This document shows, in pieces, positions 29,801-44,800 of a DNA stretch of 64,000 nt. The notes under the pieces are model-generated. The model was not told the origin of the DNA. It saw only the letters and a list, made by a program, of their open reading frames with translations, and searched no databases. Position numbers and translations under genes: made by a program. This DNA is from Pseudoalteromonas sp. '520P1 No. 423' (GTDB lineage Bacteria > Pseudomonadota > Gammaproteobacteria > Enterobacterales > Alteromonadaceae): contig NZ_BBZB01000002.1 in NCBI RefSeq assembly GCF_001269985.1, forward strand, positions 744,001 through 808,000, given 5' to 3'. The number at the start of each line of letters is the position of its first letter. Position 1 is the stretch's first letter.

Positions 29801-32800
29801 TGGTAATATTCTAACAGATCAACAGTTTGACTTAGAAAGAGTAAGAGTTGTTACACGTATTAAAACAAATAATCATGAAATAGAACATCAAACTACACAT
29901 GAGATTTCAATGCCCATTAAAGAAAGGAAGTTTTGGCTACCAAGTAATGAGGCATCTAAAAGCTCAGAATCTAGAGCAGCAGCTAAGAATGTATATTACT
30001 CAAATTTAGCACAGTTTTCAGACTTAGGTAAAATACAAAGCTTAACATCATCTTGGTCTATTTTATCAACTTTTCAGGTCCAAAAAGGGTTTAGTCTGTA
30101 TGAAGGCATTGAAAATACAAGCGAATTAGATGAATTTAAGCCATATACAGGACTATTTTTAGCCGATTTTTATGATCATCACGAAGCGAGTGAAAATGGT
30201 GAAAGATATATATTTTCTGATTTAATGAATGGAAGTGCTGAAATTTTTTCTGGAACAATAACTGATATATCAGCACAGGATAGCATCTTATTAGCGACTA
30301 AATCAGGTGATACGTGTATCACATGTAAATATGAACCAAAATTTTATCAGTTATTAGTTGATGAAATAAATAAAAATGATGAAACAGGTAAGGTTTATTT
30401 AGATAAATCAGCTGAATTACTACTATTTAATAAACGTAATGAAGATGAGCAATTTGGTATTCCATATTTACTAGCTGGTTCTGTTGAGTTGCCATTCAAT
30501 GATACATATGGAGTAGAAAGAACGGGGGAGTTAGCGCTTGTTGCCAATGGTTCCGGAGGTGTACAAGTAATTAATATTAGTGATATAACTTCACCTTATC
30601 ACATTGGCTATATTAAACCGGATGGATTTACACGAGATGTTAAAGTATCTGGGCAATATGCATATATTACTGCTTCATATCAAGGTTTAGTTATCGCTGA
30701 TATAGCGAACCCGAAAATGCCCATTATTACTACCTTAGATATTGCTGGTATTGCAAATAAAGTAGAAATTGTTGGTAAAAAAGCTTACGTAACTGATATG
30801 GGTTTATGGGATGGTGCTGGCGCATTACATATTATTGATATTAGTGACCCAGTTAACCCTGTTTTAGAACTCACACATACTTTAAGCGCTCAGAGAAAAG
30901 ATTTTAAAAGTGCTGGTGCTTATGATGTTGAGGTTGTGGGTAATAAAGCTTATGTATCCACTTTTTATGTAGATCAAATGGGAAAAGCTACTGAAGGTTT
31001 AGTTGAAGTTATTGAACTTAATCAAATATTAAATTTGGCTTTAGATCCTAGTCATCCTGTCATAACGCACAGGCCTGCTTCAGCGAACGATTTTGTGACA
31101 ACGGATATCGCATTAGCTCATGGCAGAGTTCAATTAGCAACGGGTAAACAGGGTATTTCTGAAATTAGTTTTCCTTCATTGACTATTACGGATCATTCAC
31201 CATCTTCAGGCTCACAGCATATTCAAACATCTGATTTAGAAATTGATATTAATTTTTCAGGATCGTTAAGCCCGGCATTAAATTTTGAAGAATACATATT
31301 CATAACTCATGGTCACCCAAGTATAGGTGAAGATGTTAGTCATTTATTTGAATTTAATTTTAAACAGCTTATTGATGGATCTAATTCATATAACTCTATC
31401 GTAGCAAAATTAAAACAAGGTGTAACTTTACAAAGTTCAGCAAAATACTTTGTAAAAATCAAATCAGGATTAAAACCTCTTTCTGGTTACGCCTTAGCGT
31501 CAGATTACTTTTTTAATTTTTCGACAATTTCTGTAGAATCGCAAAATATACCTAAATTCTCTAGTATTACTCCTAATATTGGAGATATTGCTGGTGGAAC
31601 AGAAATTACAATTTTAGGCTATTATTTCTCACCAAATATTGAACTTAATCTAGGTGGAATCCCATTAAAAATTAAAAGTTTAACTAAATCATCAAATGAT
31701 GATGAATTTGATGTGATAAAAGCCATTACAGTTCCAAATTATCCAGGTCCAGCTACTTTAAAATTAACTAATCCTGGTGGGGTTGAATCAGTTATCAATG
31801 GAGCATTCACATATGTTGATGAATTAAGATTATCTTTTGTAACGCCACCATTTGTTAGTGTTAGTCAAAAAGGTGAAAATAATTTTGTCAGTTTAATTGG
31901 GCATGGATTCAACCCAGGTATTACAGTTAAATCTTTTAAAAGTGATGGCACTGGCGAAGCTATTATTCAAACTATAGATGGAGATGCTTTAAGTTTATAT
32001 AGTGCAGAACAAATAAATTGGCAGGTACCTGATTTTGGCGATAACTTCAGAGGATTTGTTGATGTTGAAGTTACAGATTTGAGAGGAAGAAAATCGACAC
32101 TATCGAGAGCATTATTTTATGGTGGTTTAGTTATAGACCGCAGCTTAAAAACTGAAAAGCCACTTAGCTTTACCCAGATAAAAGAATATAATTCTGGCGG
32201 TAAAACCAAGTTGATAGATCCTTTAAAATTACCTCCTGGTAGGATTACTGATATACAACCAGAACCAGATTTAAATATTATTTATGTTCTTGGACAAGGA
32301 GTAAATGCACCTGAAGTCTTTTCAGAGTCTTCTGTAACAGAAATAAATTATGTAGAACAATACTATGCACCTGGTTGGTTAGCTTTAGTTAAATATAATC
32401 CATTAAAATTAAATGAAGCCGCTCCAATGCATGGGCTAGGGTATTATGATTTCCCTCAAACTTTGCAACCTAAGAAATTAGTTATAGGGAAAGATAAAGT
32501 TTTTGTTTCAGCAAAAGCAAAAAGTTTTCCTTATCTAGATTTTGATTTTGAAACTAATGCATATTTACTGGTTTTAGATAAAGTTAAAAAATTACCAGGT
32601 TCTAGCAGTGATACGGAAAATCGAAGTATTACAAATAGCATACGTCTGCCCGTTTCAGTTGCCCCTGACTACATGAAAATTAAAGATAATATACTTATTG
32701 CAGCAACATCAAATAAATTATTGATTATCGATATTTCAGATCAAAATAATCCCTTTGTTTTAAAAAGTTGGGAGCAAGAATTAATTGATGGCGCAAAAGT

Positions 32801-35800
32801 TAATTTAAGAATTCAGAGTATAGAATTAAAAAATAACCAAATGTGGGTTACTGTACTTAATTCATCTAAATTTGGAGCCCGTTTTAAAAATCTGGTATAT
32901 GATTTAAACAAACCAAATATACCACTAATAGCAACAAATTATTTATCATCTCCTGGATATATCACACCTTTAAAAGGTAACTTTAATGATGATCAATCTC
33001 AGCTTAGTAATTGGAATATCGACACAGTAAATGCACCTAAATTACAAAGAGAATTCAAAGGGTTTGGTTTTGAACTTTCTACACAGAATAATGAAACAGT
33101 TCAAACTATTGGCACCGATACTTTGGCATTGCAAAATATTAGAGCAACAGCTTCAGCAATACAAAAAAATGAAAATGCGCATTCTGAACTCGCTATTTTC
33201 GACCTAGCGAGCTCAAATCATATATCATTACATGATGTGATAAATATATGTGATAATACTTGCTGGCCTGTAAATATCGGTAGGTCTGAAGATGGTGTTG
33301 CATTGGTTGTTTCTAAATATATGAATGAGGGTACTTATAAGCTAGATCTTATTGATTTACATACTCAAGATGTAATGGATAGTTATCCAAGAGCATTTCA
33401 AAATAACGTTGAAACAGATGTTGTAATTAATATTACTTTTAGTCGAAATTTAGATTTCAATGGCGAAACAGTAGCGCAATTTTTACAGAAATATATCAAC
33501 TTGATAAAAGAGGATGGCACTGAACAAGGTGAATTAATCGCTTTTTCAGCTGAGTTAGATCAGCACAATTCAAATAAAATTATCATTACTCCAACAACAA
33601 CTTTGTTACCTTTAACAAATTATAAATTGAAACTGACAAGTGAAGCTTTAAGTCGCAGAACAAAGGGGCTTGTCGATTATTCATTTGCTTTTAAAACAGC
33701 AAATTCTCCTGGGAAACCATTCAGCATAGATGATGTTACACCCCATTCTGTAAGTACTTCAGGAGGAACTGTAACTGTTACATTATCAGAATTTGCAATA
33801 GAGCCGCGTTTTTATATTGCAGGTAAACTAGCAAAAATTGTTGAAACTTATGAAGTTGGAAAAATTTACAGTATTTTATTGCCTGAAAACGAGAGCGGTG
33901 CAGCTACATTAAAGGTGGTAGATAATCGAGATTTTTCAAGCGAAAAAATTGGTGCAGTTAATTTTATAAGTCCACTTAAAGTTTTATCAGTTAGTCCAGA
34001 TGTTGGCAGTGTCACAGGTGGTGATAAAGTTGTAATTTCAGGGAATGGATTTGAACCAGGAACACAAAGACTCACCGTCAAATTTGGCGGAGTACCTGTA
34101 TTAAATCAAACAATAAATGTGATTGATACAAATCATATTGAAGTGATCACCCCGGCAGGCACATTAGGTCATACAGATATAAGTATTGATTATTCTGATG
34201 GTCGTAGCAGCCACATTAATAATGCATTTGAATATAGAATGCCCGTTAATTTCGAAGTTGATGGTATCGGTCGAATATTTGATACAGTATTTGATCCGTC
34301 TGGAAATTATATGTTTTCTGCTGTCGGAAAACATGGGATATACCTGCATGATTTAACAAAAATACAAGACAATAAAGACTCATTAGTTGCAAAATATGAT
34401 TTACCTTCAGGCTATTGGGCATTAGGAATAGCAGGATTTTTTGAACGAAATAATGATCGAGTGTTTGTAACTGCTGCGAAGTTTGATTTTGATGGCAAAC
34501 CTTTGAAAGATTCAGGGACACTTTTTATCTTTGCTATTGATAGTTATGATATAACACAGTCTACATTAGTAAATCAGTTACCTTTAAATAGCCAGTTTGC
34601 GAAAGGAATTATAGCTGAAAATTACGCTGTATATACTGCTTCTGCAGAAAAAGGATTCATTAATGTTGATACTTATTTGCATTCAAAAATATATGTTTCC
34701 AAAGAGCTTGAATTAAACTCGCAATCAGCATTAGATGTTTCAAACATAAAGTTATCAGATACTTCATCACATTATGTTGTCGCAACAGGTGATTTTGATT
34801 TTAAAAATAACCGGTTGGTTAATACAACTTTAGATTCTGGCGGTATTTATTTGGTTGAAAATAGTGCTAAATCAGGACTAAGTCATGTTAGTGATATTAA
34901 AATTCCTGCTTCTAACGTTGTTAGCCAAGGTAGTTTTGCGTATACAGCATCAGGTGATTTAGGCGCGGTAATTATTGATTTCTCAATACCAGAACAACCT
35001 GTTGTATTACGAAGAATAGCAGATTATGGCCATGTATATGATGTTGCAATTAGTGGGCATATTATTTATCTCGCATTAGGTGAAAAAGGTATCAAGGCGC
35101 TTGATATTTCAGATCCTGCTAACCCTATTGAAATGAATGGTTTAATTCAACAACAATATAATGTCGAAACTTTAATTGTATCTAATTATGCTGTCTATGG
35201 TGCTGCACATATAGACGGAGATAAAGGCATATTACATAAATTAATTAGCTTTAATGACATTGCATTAAAAATTATAGGAGTGACCCCTGAAAACTCGGTT
35301 CTGACAAATGATAAATTGATCCGTGTTCGTTTTAATAAAGCGATAGATTTATGGCAGCAGAACATTAATAAAGTTACTTTAAGTAAGTCAGATTTAAGTA
35401 TATTGACACCTAAAATAGATATTTTGAATAATGATGTAGTAATTAATTTAGATAATCAAAATGTGGACCATGGCGAATCTATTTTATTAAAGATAAATGC
35501 AGGCATTAAATCTGTTAAACCTATATCTGGCAATAAAACTAAAACATTATATGAATTAAAAAACTCAAAAGAATTTACTTTTAAATATCTCAACCAGTCA
35601 ATTGAGCAGATAAAGTTAATTGATGTAATTCCCAGAAGAGTGGCTATAAATAAGAGTGAAGAACTCACTTTAACTGTTTCAGGTTTACCTAATCAATATG
35701 ATAATTTAACACTTTATGTAGGCGGGGAAGCTGTTACTAATTTTCAAGTACAAGTTTCACCAGAAAATGAAAGCCTAACTATTATCAAATTTAAATCACC

Positions 35801-38800
35801 TATAATAAAAGTGCCTGGCCTATTTGATCTAACGTTAAAACTGGATATCAGTTCTGCTGAATTATTTTCTTCTTTAAAAGGGGCAATAGTTGTTGATGAA
35901 AAGTTAATGGCAACTATAAGTTCCCCTTTGTGGACAGATATTAATGGGGGTGAACAAATTAATGTTTGGGGAACTGGTTTTGAGCCTGGTACTAGCGTTA
36001 CCGAAGGAACCCGTATCAAAGTTGGTACATCTGTTGCTCAAAATGTCAGAGTGCTTTCTACAGAACATTTAATTTTTACGGCGCCAAAAAACAAAACTGG
36101 CTTAAGAAATATATTCATTTCGAACCATAAAAATAATGAGCAAGATACAAACTTAGAACTAGGGTATGGCTTAAAGTTATTAGGACAAACTCAAGTCACA
36201 GATTCAGCCCCAACAGACTTATTTGTTGAAAAAAATAGTGGTATAGCAATTACAACTGGAGGCTTATTCAAAGATGGGTCTTCAGAACAAACTTTATTTG
36301 GTTACCCAATACCAGATAAAACACTCGCGTATACTGTTGATATAAACGATGTATATCAGCCTCTTACTGTTGGAGGGCTACCTTCTTTACCAAATACCGC
36401 TGAAGGAAAGAGAGAGTTAGAGCAACTGATCACACGTAGAAGCATTGAAGCAAAATCTATCATTGGTGATGAGCTAAGTGAAACTGAAAAAAATTATCTG
36501 AAATATCACCAGGTAGATGATATTGGGTTTAGTTTAGATGCACTAGATATTGAAAAATTTGAACTTGCTAGTATTTATGGTCCACAAATTAGTGAAAGAG
36601 CACTATTAAGTACTGGTAATGGAGGGATGTTTGTATTGAATCTTGATGAAGCTACTAGTTTACAAGCGCTTAATCGAGAATATATAGCAAATAATTCAGG
36701 TAAACAAATCACCTCTACAATTACAGGTAAAAATTTAAGTATATTTAGTACAAGCTATGCAGCAGAGCTAATAAATCCTCCTTTTCCTATGGGATGTGAA
36801 TCGGCTCCAGCAAAGCAAACAAATTCAGTACTAACATCTTTGAATCTATCTGACCCCTCAGATCCTATTATTATAGGTTATGATTATCAGGCTGAGGTAG
36901 GAACAAACTCATTGTATCTAGACTCTCAAGGTTGGTTATTTCATGCTGGTCGTAAGGGAGCTATGGCGTGGTCAGCAGGTAGAGAATGTCCGTTTATAGA
37001 TAACTATACTGCTGACGTATCAACCGATCTTGAAAGTGAACACTATTCTTTAAATGCTATTAATTTATTCGATCCACAGCTTAATACAAGAATAAATGTT
37101 AGTGGTAATATCTATGATATAAAGAAATATGGCAAACATTTCATAATGGCTATGGGTACTCAAGGCGTTGCTATTATGTATGCGGATGCCTTTGAACAAG
37201 CTCAATGGTTAACGATAGATTCGTCTATTCAGTCTCAAAAAGGAAAGGCTATAAAATTAACTATTTTGGGTTCGACTTTATTTGTATCGCAAGATATTGG
37301 TGGTGTACTCATTTATGATATTAGTGATATTAATAATGCAAAATTAATATCTGCAGGTACTGATTTAGAAATTAAAGCCATTGATTATTACAAAGGAAAT
37401 TTAGTGGCAGCCAGAGGAAAACAAGGATTAAGTACAATCGAATTACCAGGTGCTGTTGTAACCAAAGCAAATATTGAACAGATGGGTTTGTTAGGTGAAA
37501 ACGAAGAACTGATAATAGAATTTAATGAAAATATTACTATCGAATCAATTTCTAAGCAAAACGCTGCTAAATTGATCGATAAAACAAATAATCAAGAAGT
37601 TTCATTTTCATTTAAACCAATAAATGAGGTAAATAACTCAGCTTCAGAATTTACAGTAATTTTTGATCCTCAAGTAGCGCATGACTATCAATTAAGTATT
37701 TCTAAAGCGAATACGATTAGAGCTACTGACTTATTAGCGCCATTTAAACTTAGTTTCTCTGTTGCGTCAGGCAATAAGCCAAATATATCTTGGGTTGAAG
37801 GTGGCGTGCATCGAAAAGGGCAAAACTCTGAAGTGACAATTCATGGTTCTGGTTTTACAGATGAGGCAACTGTATTTGTTGGCCCTTATATAATTCCAGC
37901 AAATATACTCAATGATCGTATTACTTTTAATACCGCAAGTTTGAATTTATTACCTCTAAATTCTGGTCAACATGCTATAAAAGTCAGCCAAAATGGATTT
38001 ATGGATTGGCATATGGGAGCAATCGTAATTGCTGATGATATAGAATTAAATAGTTTAAAAATGAATATCAATTCTGGTCCAGTTTCAGGTGGTTATCAGA
38101 TTTCAATAACATCGGATAAAAATGTTTTTTTACCGGGCACAAAAGTGTCTTTATTAAAACAAGACGGTACGGAAATATATACAGAGCGTGCTGATGAAGG
38201 CGGTTATTTAATTAACCTATTTGATGATGTTGTCACAATGAAAAAATTCAACTTCAGAGCGCCACTTGTTTTAAGTCCTGAAGTTATAAAAGTCTATGTC
38301 AATACACCTTCTGAAAGCACCTATGTTGGTGAGTTCTCATATCAACAGGAAAAAGGGATTTCAGTTAATTTACCTAATTACCCGCCAATGGTTATAGGGG
38401 CAATGGCACTTCGCCATGATGATTTATTTGTTGGTATTTTAGAAGGGCAAAAACCAAATAACAAACAACCATATTTAATGGAATACGGTTTTGAAATTTA
38501 CGATACAAGCTTATTACAGCAACCTGTTCGTCTAGCACAGTTATCTTTAAAGGATAGTGTTACGAGTATAGAAGTTGCAGACAATCTGGCTTTTGTAAGT
38601 GCTAAGAGTCAAGGGATTGTTTTAATTGATTTACATGATTTAAATAGCCCATTTATAATCCAAGAACAAAAATTGGGTGGGTATAATGCAAATGATCTTG
38701 CTTTAAATACTTCAAAAGGCATCTTAGCTATTGCAGCAGGTAGTGGTTTTTCTGATGGATTTATAAGGTTTATTAATGTAAAAGACGATAAAATGGGTCC

Positions 38801-41800
38801 TCCATCAGGTTATAGTAATATAAGTTTCAACGAAGGGGATTTACTTGGTGAGCCTTTACAAGTCGCTTGGTTAAATGAAGAGCTGTATGTTGTGTATCAG
38901 CGTGAAGGACAGCTATATCTAGCTATTTTTAATAAACTGTCTGGTGAGCTTAATTATGTAACTCAAAAGATAGAAAGAGGTGATTACAAAGGAGGGGCTG
39001 TAAGTTTACTGTTATCTCAAGGGCGCATCTCTTTAAGCCATGATAATCAATTATTAAAATTAGAATTAATAGATGATAAATATCAGACAGTATATTGGGA
39101 AGAAACATCTAATAATACTGTTTTACTTGCTAGTGGCGGTACAGGTTATGTAACAACATCCCATGGCTTTGTACAATTAGTTGAGCCAGGACTTAATTTA
39201 GTTGGTGTATCTCCAGCTGCAGAACAGATCATCTCAGTTCAAGATACAATTTCTATAAAGTTTGATAATCTAATAAATACTGATGAAGTACATATTAATG
39301 AAAACATAAAATTATTAGATGTAAATGGTCAAGCATTACCTGCTACTTTAATACATGGTATCAATACGTTACAAGGCGGAATAGTTAAAGTTGAATTTTC
39401 GCAAAACTCACTTGATGGGCTAGATTTATTCTCATTAATTATAGAGCCCGAACTCGTAAATATTAATAACAAATCATTAAATAAAAAATATGAGTTTAAT
39501 TATGGTGTAAGTCAAAATTCAAGACCAACTATTGATAGAATTAGACGTCTGAGTGATCAACAAGAAGTGGGGCATTATTTCCATGCTGATGGCTCAGAGA
39601 AAGCTGTAATTAAAGGTCGAGGTTTTGGTAACGATAAAAACTTAATTGAAATTTATTTAGGTGAATCAAAGCTATCAGCAGATCAGATAACTTCAATCAG
39701 TGATAACGTGATTGAATTCAATTTTCCAAAACTTTATCTAACACAATCTGTAGCTCCTTTAGCGGTAACTATAAATAAAAATGATATTTCAACTCAGCAA
39801 TTAGGTGCTGTTGTAATAATGCCTAAGTTGGTATTACAAGACTTATACCCTCCTACTGGACCACCGCAAGGAGGCAATTTTATAACTGTTCGAGGGTATG
39901 GATTTAATCCGGCTACACAGTTTAATATATCTGGTACCCCCGCTAATAATGTAAAAGTAATATCTTCATATGAAGCAAAAATAATGATGCCGTCAGGAAG
40001 CTTTGGTTTTGCAGATGTAACAGCAGTTAACCCGCAATTTAAAGATGAAATAGCTTTATCTCCAATCGATTATTTTTATGCTTCAAAGGAGACTGGGAAG
40101 CTTGATCTCGCTAATAATAGTGAAAACCCTATCGTTGCAATGAAGCTTCATAAAGATATTATATATGCAGTAACGGGTGGGAAATATTCAGTATTTGATC
40201 TTGACGGTAAAGTTACTCAAACATTAAAAACTAAAAATTCAGAATTGATTTTAGTGGATACTACAGATCCAATAAAGCCAAAAATAATCACAAGATCACA
40301 AGGTGAACAAGTACAAAGCTATCATTTTAAAACACAATTATCACCTAGTGGTTTTGTTGATTTAGCACAATTAAATGATATGTTATTTGTAGTTGGCGCA
40401 AACAAGCTTTATCAGTTTGATATTAGCCAAGCAGCTTATCCTATATTAATAAGTGAATACAATATAGACGGTCATGCTAGGAGTATAGTTACTAGCGATA
40501 ATATTGTTTACTTAGCATCTACTTCTGGGATTTCTGTATTCAAAGTAGAAAAGGATGCAAAACTTCGTCAGCTTGCACATATGTCCAGCTCAATGCTTGG
40601 TGGTTGGCCTTCGAAAATTAAAATAGAAAATGACCGACTGTGGGCTGCTTTGCCTTCATCTAGAAAAGTGGTCGCAATAGAGCTCAATTCTGGTCATTTC
40701 AATAAAATAAAAGATATTCCGTTGCTGTCAAATATAGGCCAGAGATTACCTGTGTCTGATATTATGATCGTTAATGATAAGTTTTTAATATCAACTGCAG
40801 AGCAAGCAAGTGTAGAAATCTTTGATATTGAAACATCTAACCATTTAGCTGGAATAAATCTCGCCTACTTACTTCGAAATGGAAACATCTACGCAGGAGA
40901 TTTGAAATTACAAGGTTCAATGTTGTCTGTTGCGGCTGAAAATGGAGATGTACAGCAATTCAATATTAGTCATTGGTTGAATCATAGTTACAATCAATCG
41001 ATCGAACTTGATAATTACTTTTCAGTTACAGGCTCTGTAAACAGTTTGTCATTTAGTCAAGACAAGTTATATGCCGGCGTATCATACGCACGAAATAGTC
41101 GTGGTGAGCCTGTAGAAAGCCCTGTAGATGTTGGAAAAAGATTTAGTCAAATCGGTGGCGGAGTGTTCAGCTTTGAACAAAAAGGTTTGAGTATTTTATC
41201 TCATCAGCCTAAGCTGGCTGGTGAACTATCTTTAACTGAAGGCATAGAAATACAATTTAATAAATTGATTGATCATGAACAGTTTATTAATCATGCTAAT
41301 AGATTATTTGAAGTAACTATCGATAATGCTGTAGTCGCTGGAAATTGGCAAAAAACGACTTATCGTTTGGGCAGTAAAGTTATATTTACCCCGGAGTTTT
41401 CACTAATAAAAAATAAACGATATGAAATTAATGTAAATTCACAAGTATCGGATATCAACGGAAACTCACTAAACTCTGATTACAATTATTATTTTTATAC
41501 TTCAGATACTCTGAGACCAAAAATAGATTATATTTCACCTGCATCAGGGTCATATCGTGGTGGTATTGAAATAAGTGTTTACGGTAGCAATTTCTCACAT
41601 GATGCACATCTTCAGATAGGTGAGCAATCTATTCCAGCAGAAAAAATTAATTATGTTGGAAATCAAAAGTTAACTTTCACATTACCTAAATTACAAAAGG
41701 CTCCTGAGAATAATTTATTAACTGGAATAAAAGTTATTCAAGGAAGAATGAGTGATTTTAAAGATGGCGCATTTACTTACATTACAGATCCTGCAATAGA

Positions 41801-44800
41801 TAAAATTGGAAGATATAATTCCGTCAATAATAGCGTTGATGAAAATGAAAAGAAATTCTACTTTAATGATAATGTGTTATTGGCGATTGAAGGTAAGGGT
41901 TTTAGTGAATTTAGTCAAATTTATATAAATGATATACCAGCACTAAATGTTGAACTTAAACGACACAACTTGTTAAGTTTTCAATTACCGACAGCAACAT
42001 TAGGAGAGTTAGATATACGAGTTGAAAATGCTCAGGACTCTACTTTCTTTGCTAGCAATAGTGAAATAAGTATTATTTTACCAGCGCAAACGATGCATTC
42101 TCAGCTAAAAAGTTACAGCCATAACAAGGGTATTTTAGCGACTACAGTTTCTAATTCTCAAACTGTGATATTACAAAAGTTTATATCATCAGTACCTCAA
42201 CATTTGGCACAAATAGAACTTGATACAGTCGTCAAAAATTTATTTTTAGATAAAAATAAATTGTTAGTTCAACTTGATGATAATAGCTTAATTATATTTG
42301 ATATTAGTGATCCTTATATACCGAAAAAATTAAATCGAATAATAACAAATCAACTGACACCAGAAGCTAATGTTAAATTCTATGATGGTGTAGTATTAAT
42401 TATTGACCAAGCTCATATATATTTAGGATATGAGCATGCAAACCAAATGCAGCAACTAAATGTTATTGCACATGATGCGATTGTTAGTAAAAACTTCTTG
42501 TATGTGTTAGAAAATGACCGAATATCTGCTTATAAATTAAATAATTTAAACACAGCCCTAGTTACAACTAATTTACCTGTAGTTGGTGCAAACAAATTAA
42601 TTATGAACATGGGGCGCTTATATGCGCTTTCAAATAGCCAAATTGTCAAACTTGAAACACATAATGTAGCGCATTCAAATCTGTTACAGATTGAATCTGA
42701 TGGTGTTTTACCTCAGAGTACACAGAAAATAGATATTAATGGTGAGTTAGCTGTCATTTTTGATGGGCAGTCTTTATCTTTATATGATATCAATCAAACA
42801 CAAGATAAATTAAGTTTCAATAAATTAAGTGAAGCAGAATTACTAAACGATGTCGAAAAATTAAATTTTGATAAAGACATTATTACAGTGTTAACAGACG
42901 TAAAAGAATTACAAACTGTTGAAGTACCTTTACCAAATTTGGTTGAATTATCTACTAAAACTATAAAACATAATTTACAAAAATTAGTCGTTAATTTTGT
43001 AGGTAATAGTGAATGGTGGCATTCAACTATATTGAGTGTAGCAATAAATTCAAAACAGCAACCAGGTTACACTGAGTTATTTAATTCGAGTATTATTTTT
43101 ACACCTTTAGAACCTGGTTTTATATTAAATGATGAAATTCAGCTTGGGTTATATACTTGGCCTGAACAACCTATACAAGGTGCATTTATAGATTTTGATT
43201 TAAATACAGGGTTAAGTACAAGCCTATTATTCGATAATAGAGAGCCTGTTATATATCAAATAACGCCAGCTTCGACGATCACAAATAGGATGACACCATT
43301 TATTGTCTCAGGCGAATATTTGTCAGACATTGACAATATTTCCATAGGGGAAACTATCGTTAATATGGCTGATTATACGCTTAATGATGGTGGTAGCAGT
43401 CTATTATTTAATAAATCATTTGAAACAACAGGGTTAAGAAACTTAACTATAAATAAATCGCAATACAGTGATACTTTAATTGCAGCCGTAAATGTTTCTC
43501 AAGCATTAGAAATAGAGTCCATTAGTACTGATAATTCGTTAGGTAATGATAAGTTATCAGATTCTGGTAATAATTTAATTACGATTGTAGGTAAGGGGTT
43601 TAATGGTCATTTAGATGTTCATATTGTTGCGCCTGAACTATCTGAAGTTGCTGATGCATCAACATTAATTGACTATAAACTAACTGATCAAACGTTAACG
43701 ATTATCTCTCCTGAAGTTATCCCAAACATTCAATATAAAATAATAATTAATAAAAAGGAAACGAATGAAATAGTTGAATCTCAACAGCAATTAACAGCAA
43801 TTGATGATACTGCACCTATAGTTAGTCAATTTAATGAGTTTAACTATAAACAGCCATTAAGTATTCTATTGAATGAAAATGCACAAGTTGAAAGCTTTTC
43901 AGTAAATCAAATAATGTTTAATTATTCAAACGCGCAACCAAAGGATGTGTCAACAAAGTTTGATTTCAATATTGTAGATAACAAAATTAAGCTCGCTTTA
44001 AAACCAAACTTAACATTAGATAACAATAGTAAATACGTTTTCTCATTAAATAAAATTACTGATAAATCAGGAAATAGAGTACTAGATTACAGTTCAATTT
44101 ATAACGGAAATTTGGGTTATGAGTTTACAACGTTAGACAGACTTGCACCTAAAAACGTTAGTTTGATCCGTGAAAAAGATAGTTTGCCAGTCTCACCGAC
44201 TATGACTTTAACTCGTGGAAGAGCATATACATTTATTGCAGATTCCATTGATAATCTGACCCCTAAAGATCAAATTTCTTATCAATTTAGAGTTTCTACA
44301 GATGGTATTAAATATAATGCATATAAAGTAATGCCTAATAACAAAGCTGAAATTGAAATTCTAGAGCAGTTCCAACAATTAAAAATCAGAATTAAGTCGA
44401 TTGATGAACTTGGTAACTTTAAAGAAGAAACATTCTCTGCAGCTGTAATTGATCCAGTGATAAATATTTCACCTATCTCAACTAATCCAGAAAAAGTTGA
44501 AGAGTTAACTAGTGCTCAAATTTTATTAGAAATTATAGGTGACTTTGATTTAGTTAATAAAGTTGATATACAAATAAATGGTCAATGGCACCATGCTCAG
44601 TATATTAAAAATCAAAGTAATGGTCAGATTAGTATTAACTTCTTAAACCCGCGTCTATCTGAAATAGCTCCGTTGGAACATATTAACGTAAAAACTCAGG
44701 TTCATTATGGTTACGGTTCTGTGAAGCAACAAGAAGATACTTATAAGCTACATATGGATGCTACTCCTCCAAGTATTCGCATCGTTTCTCCAACAAACGG

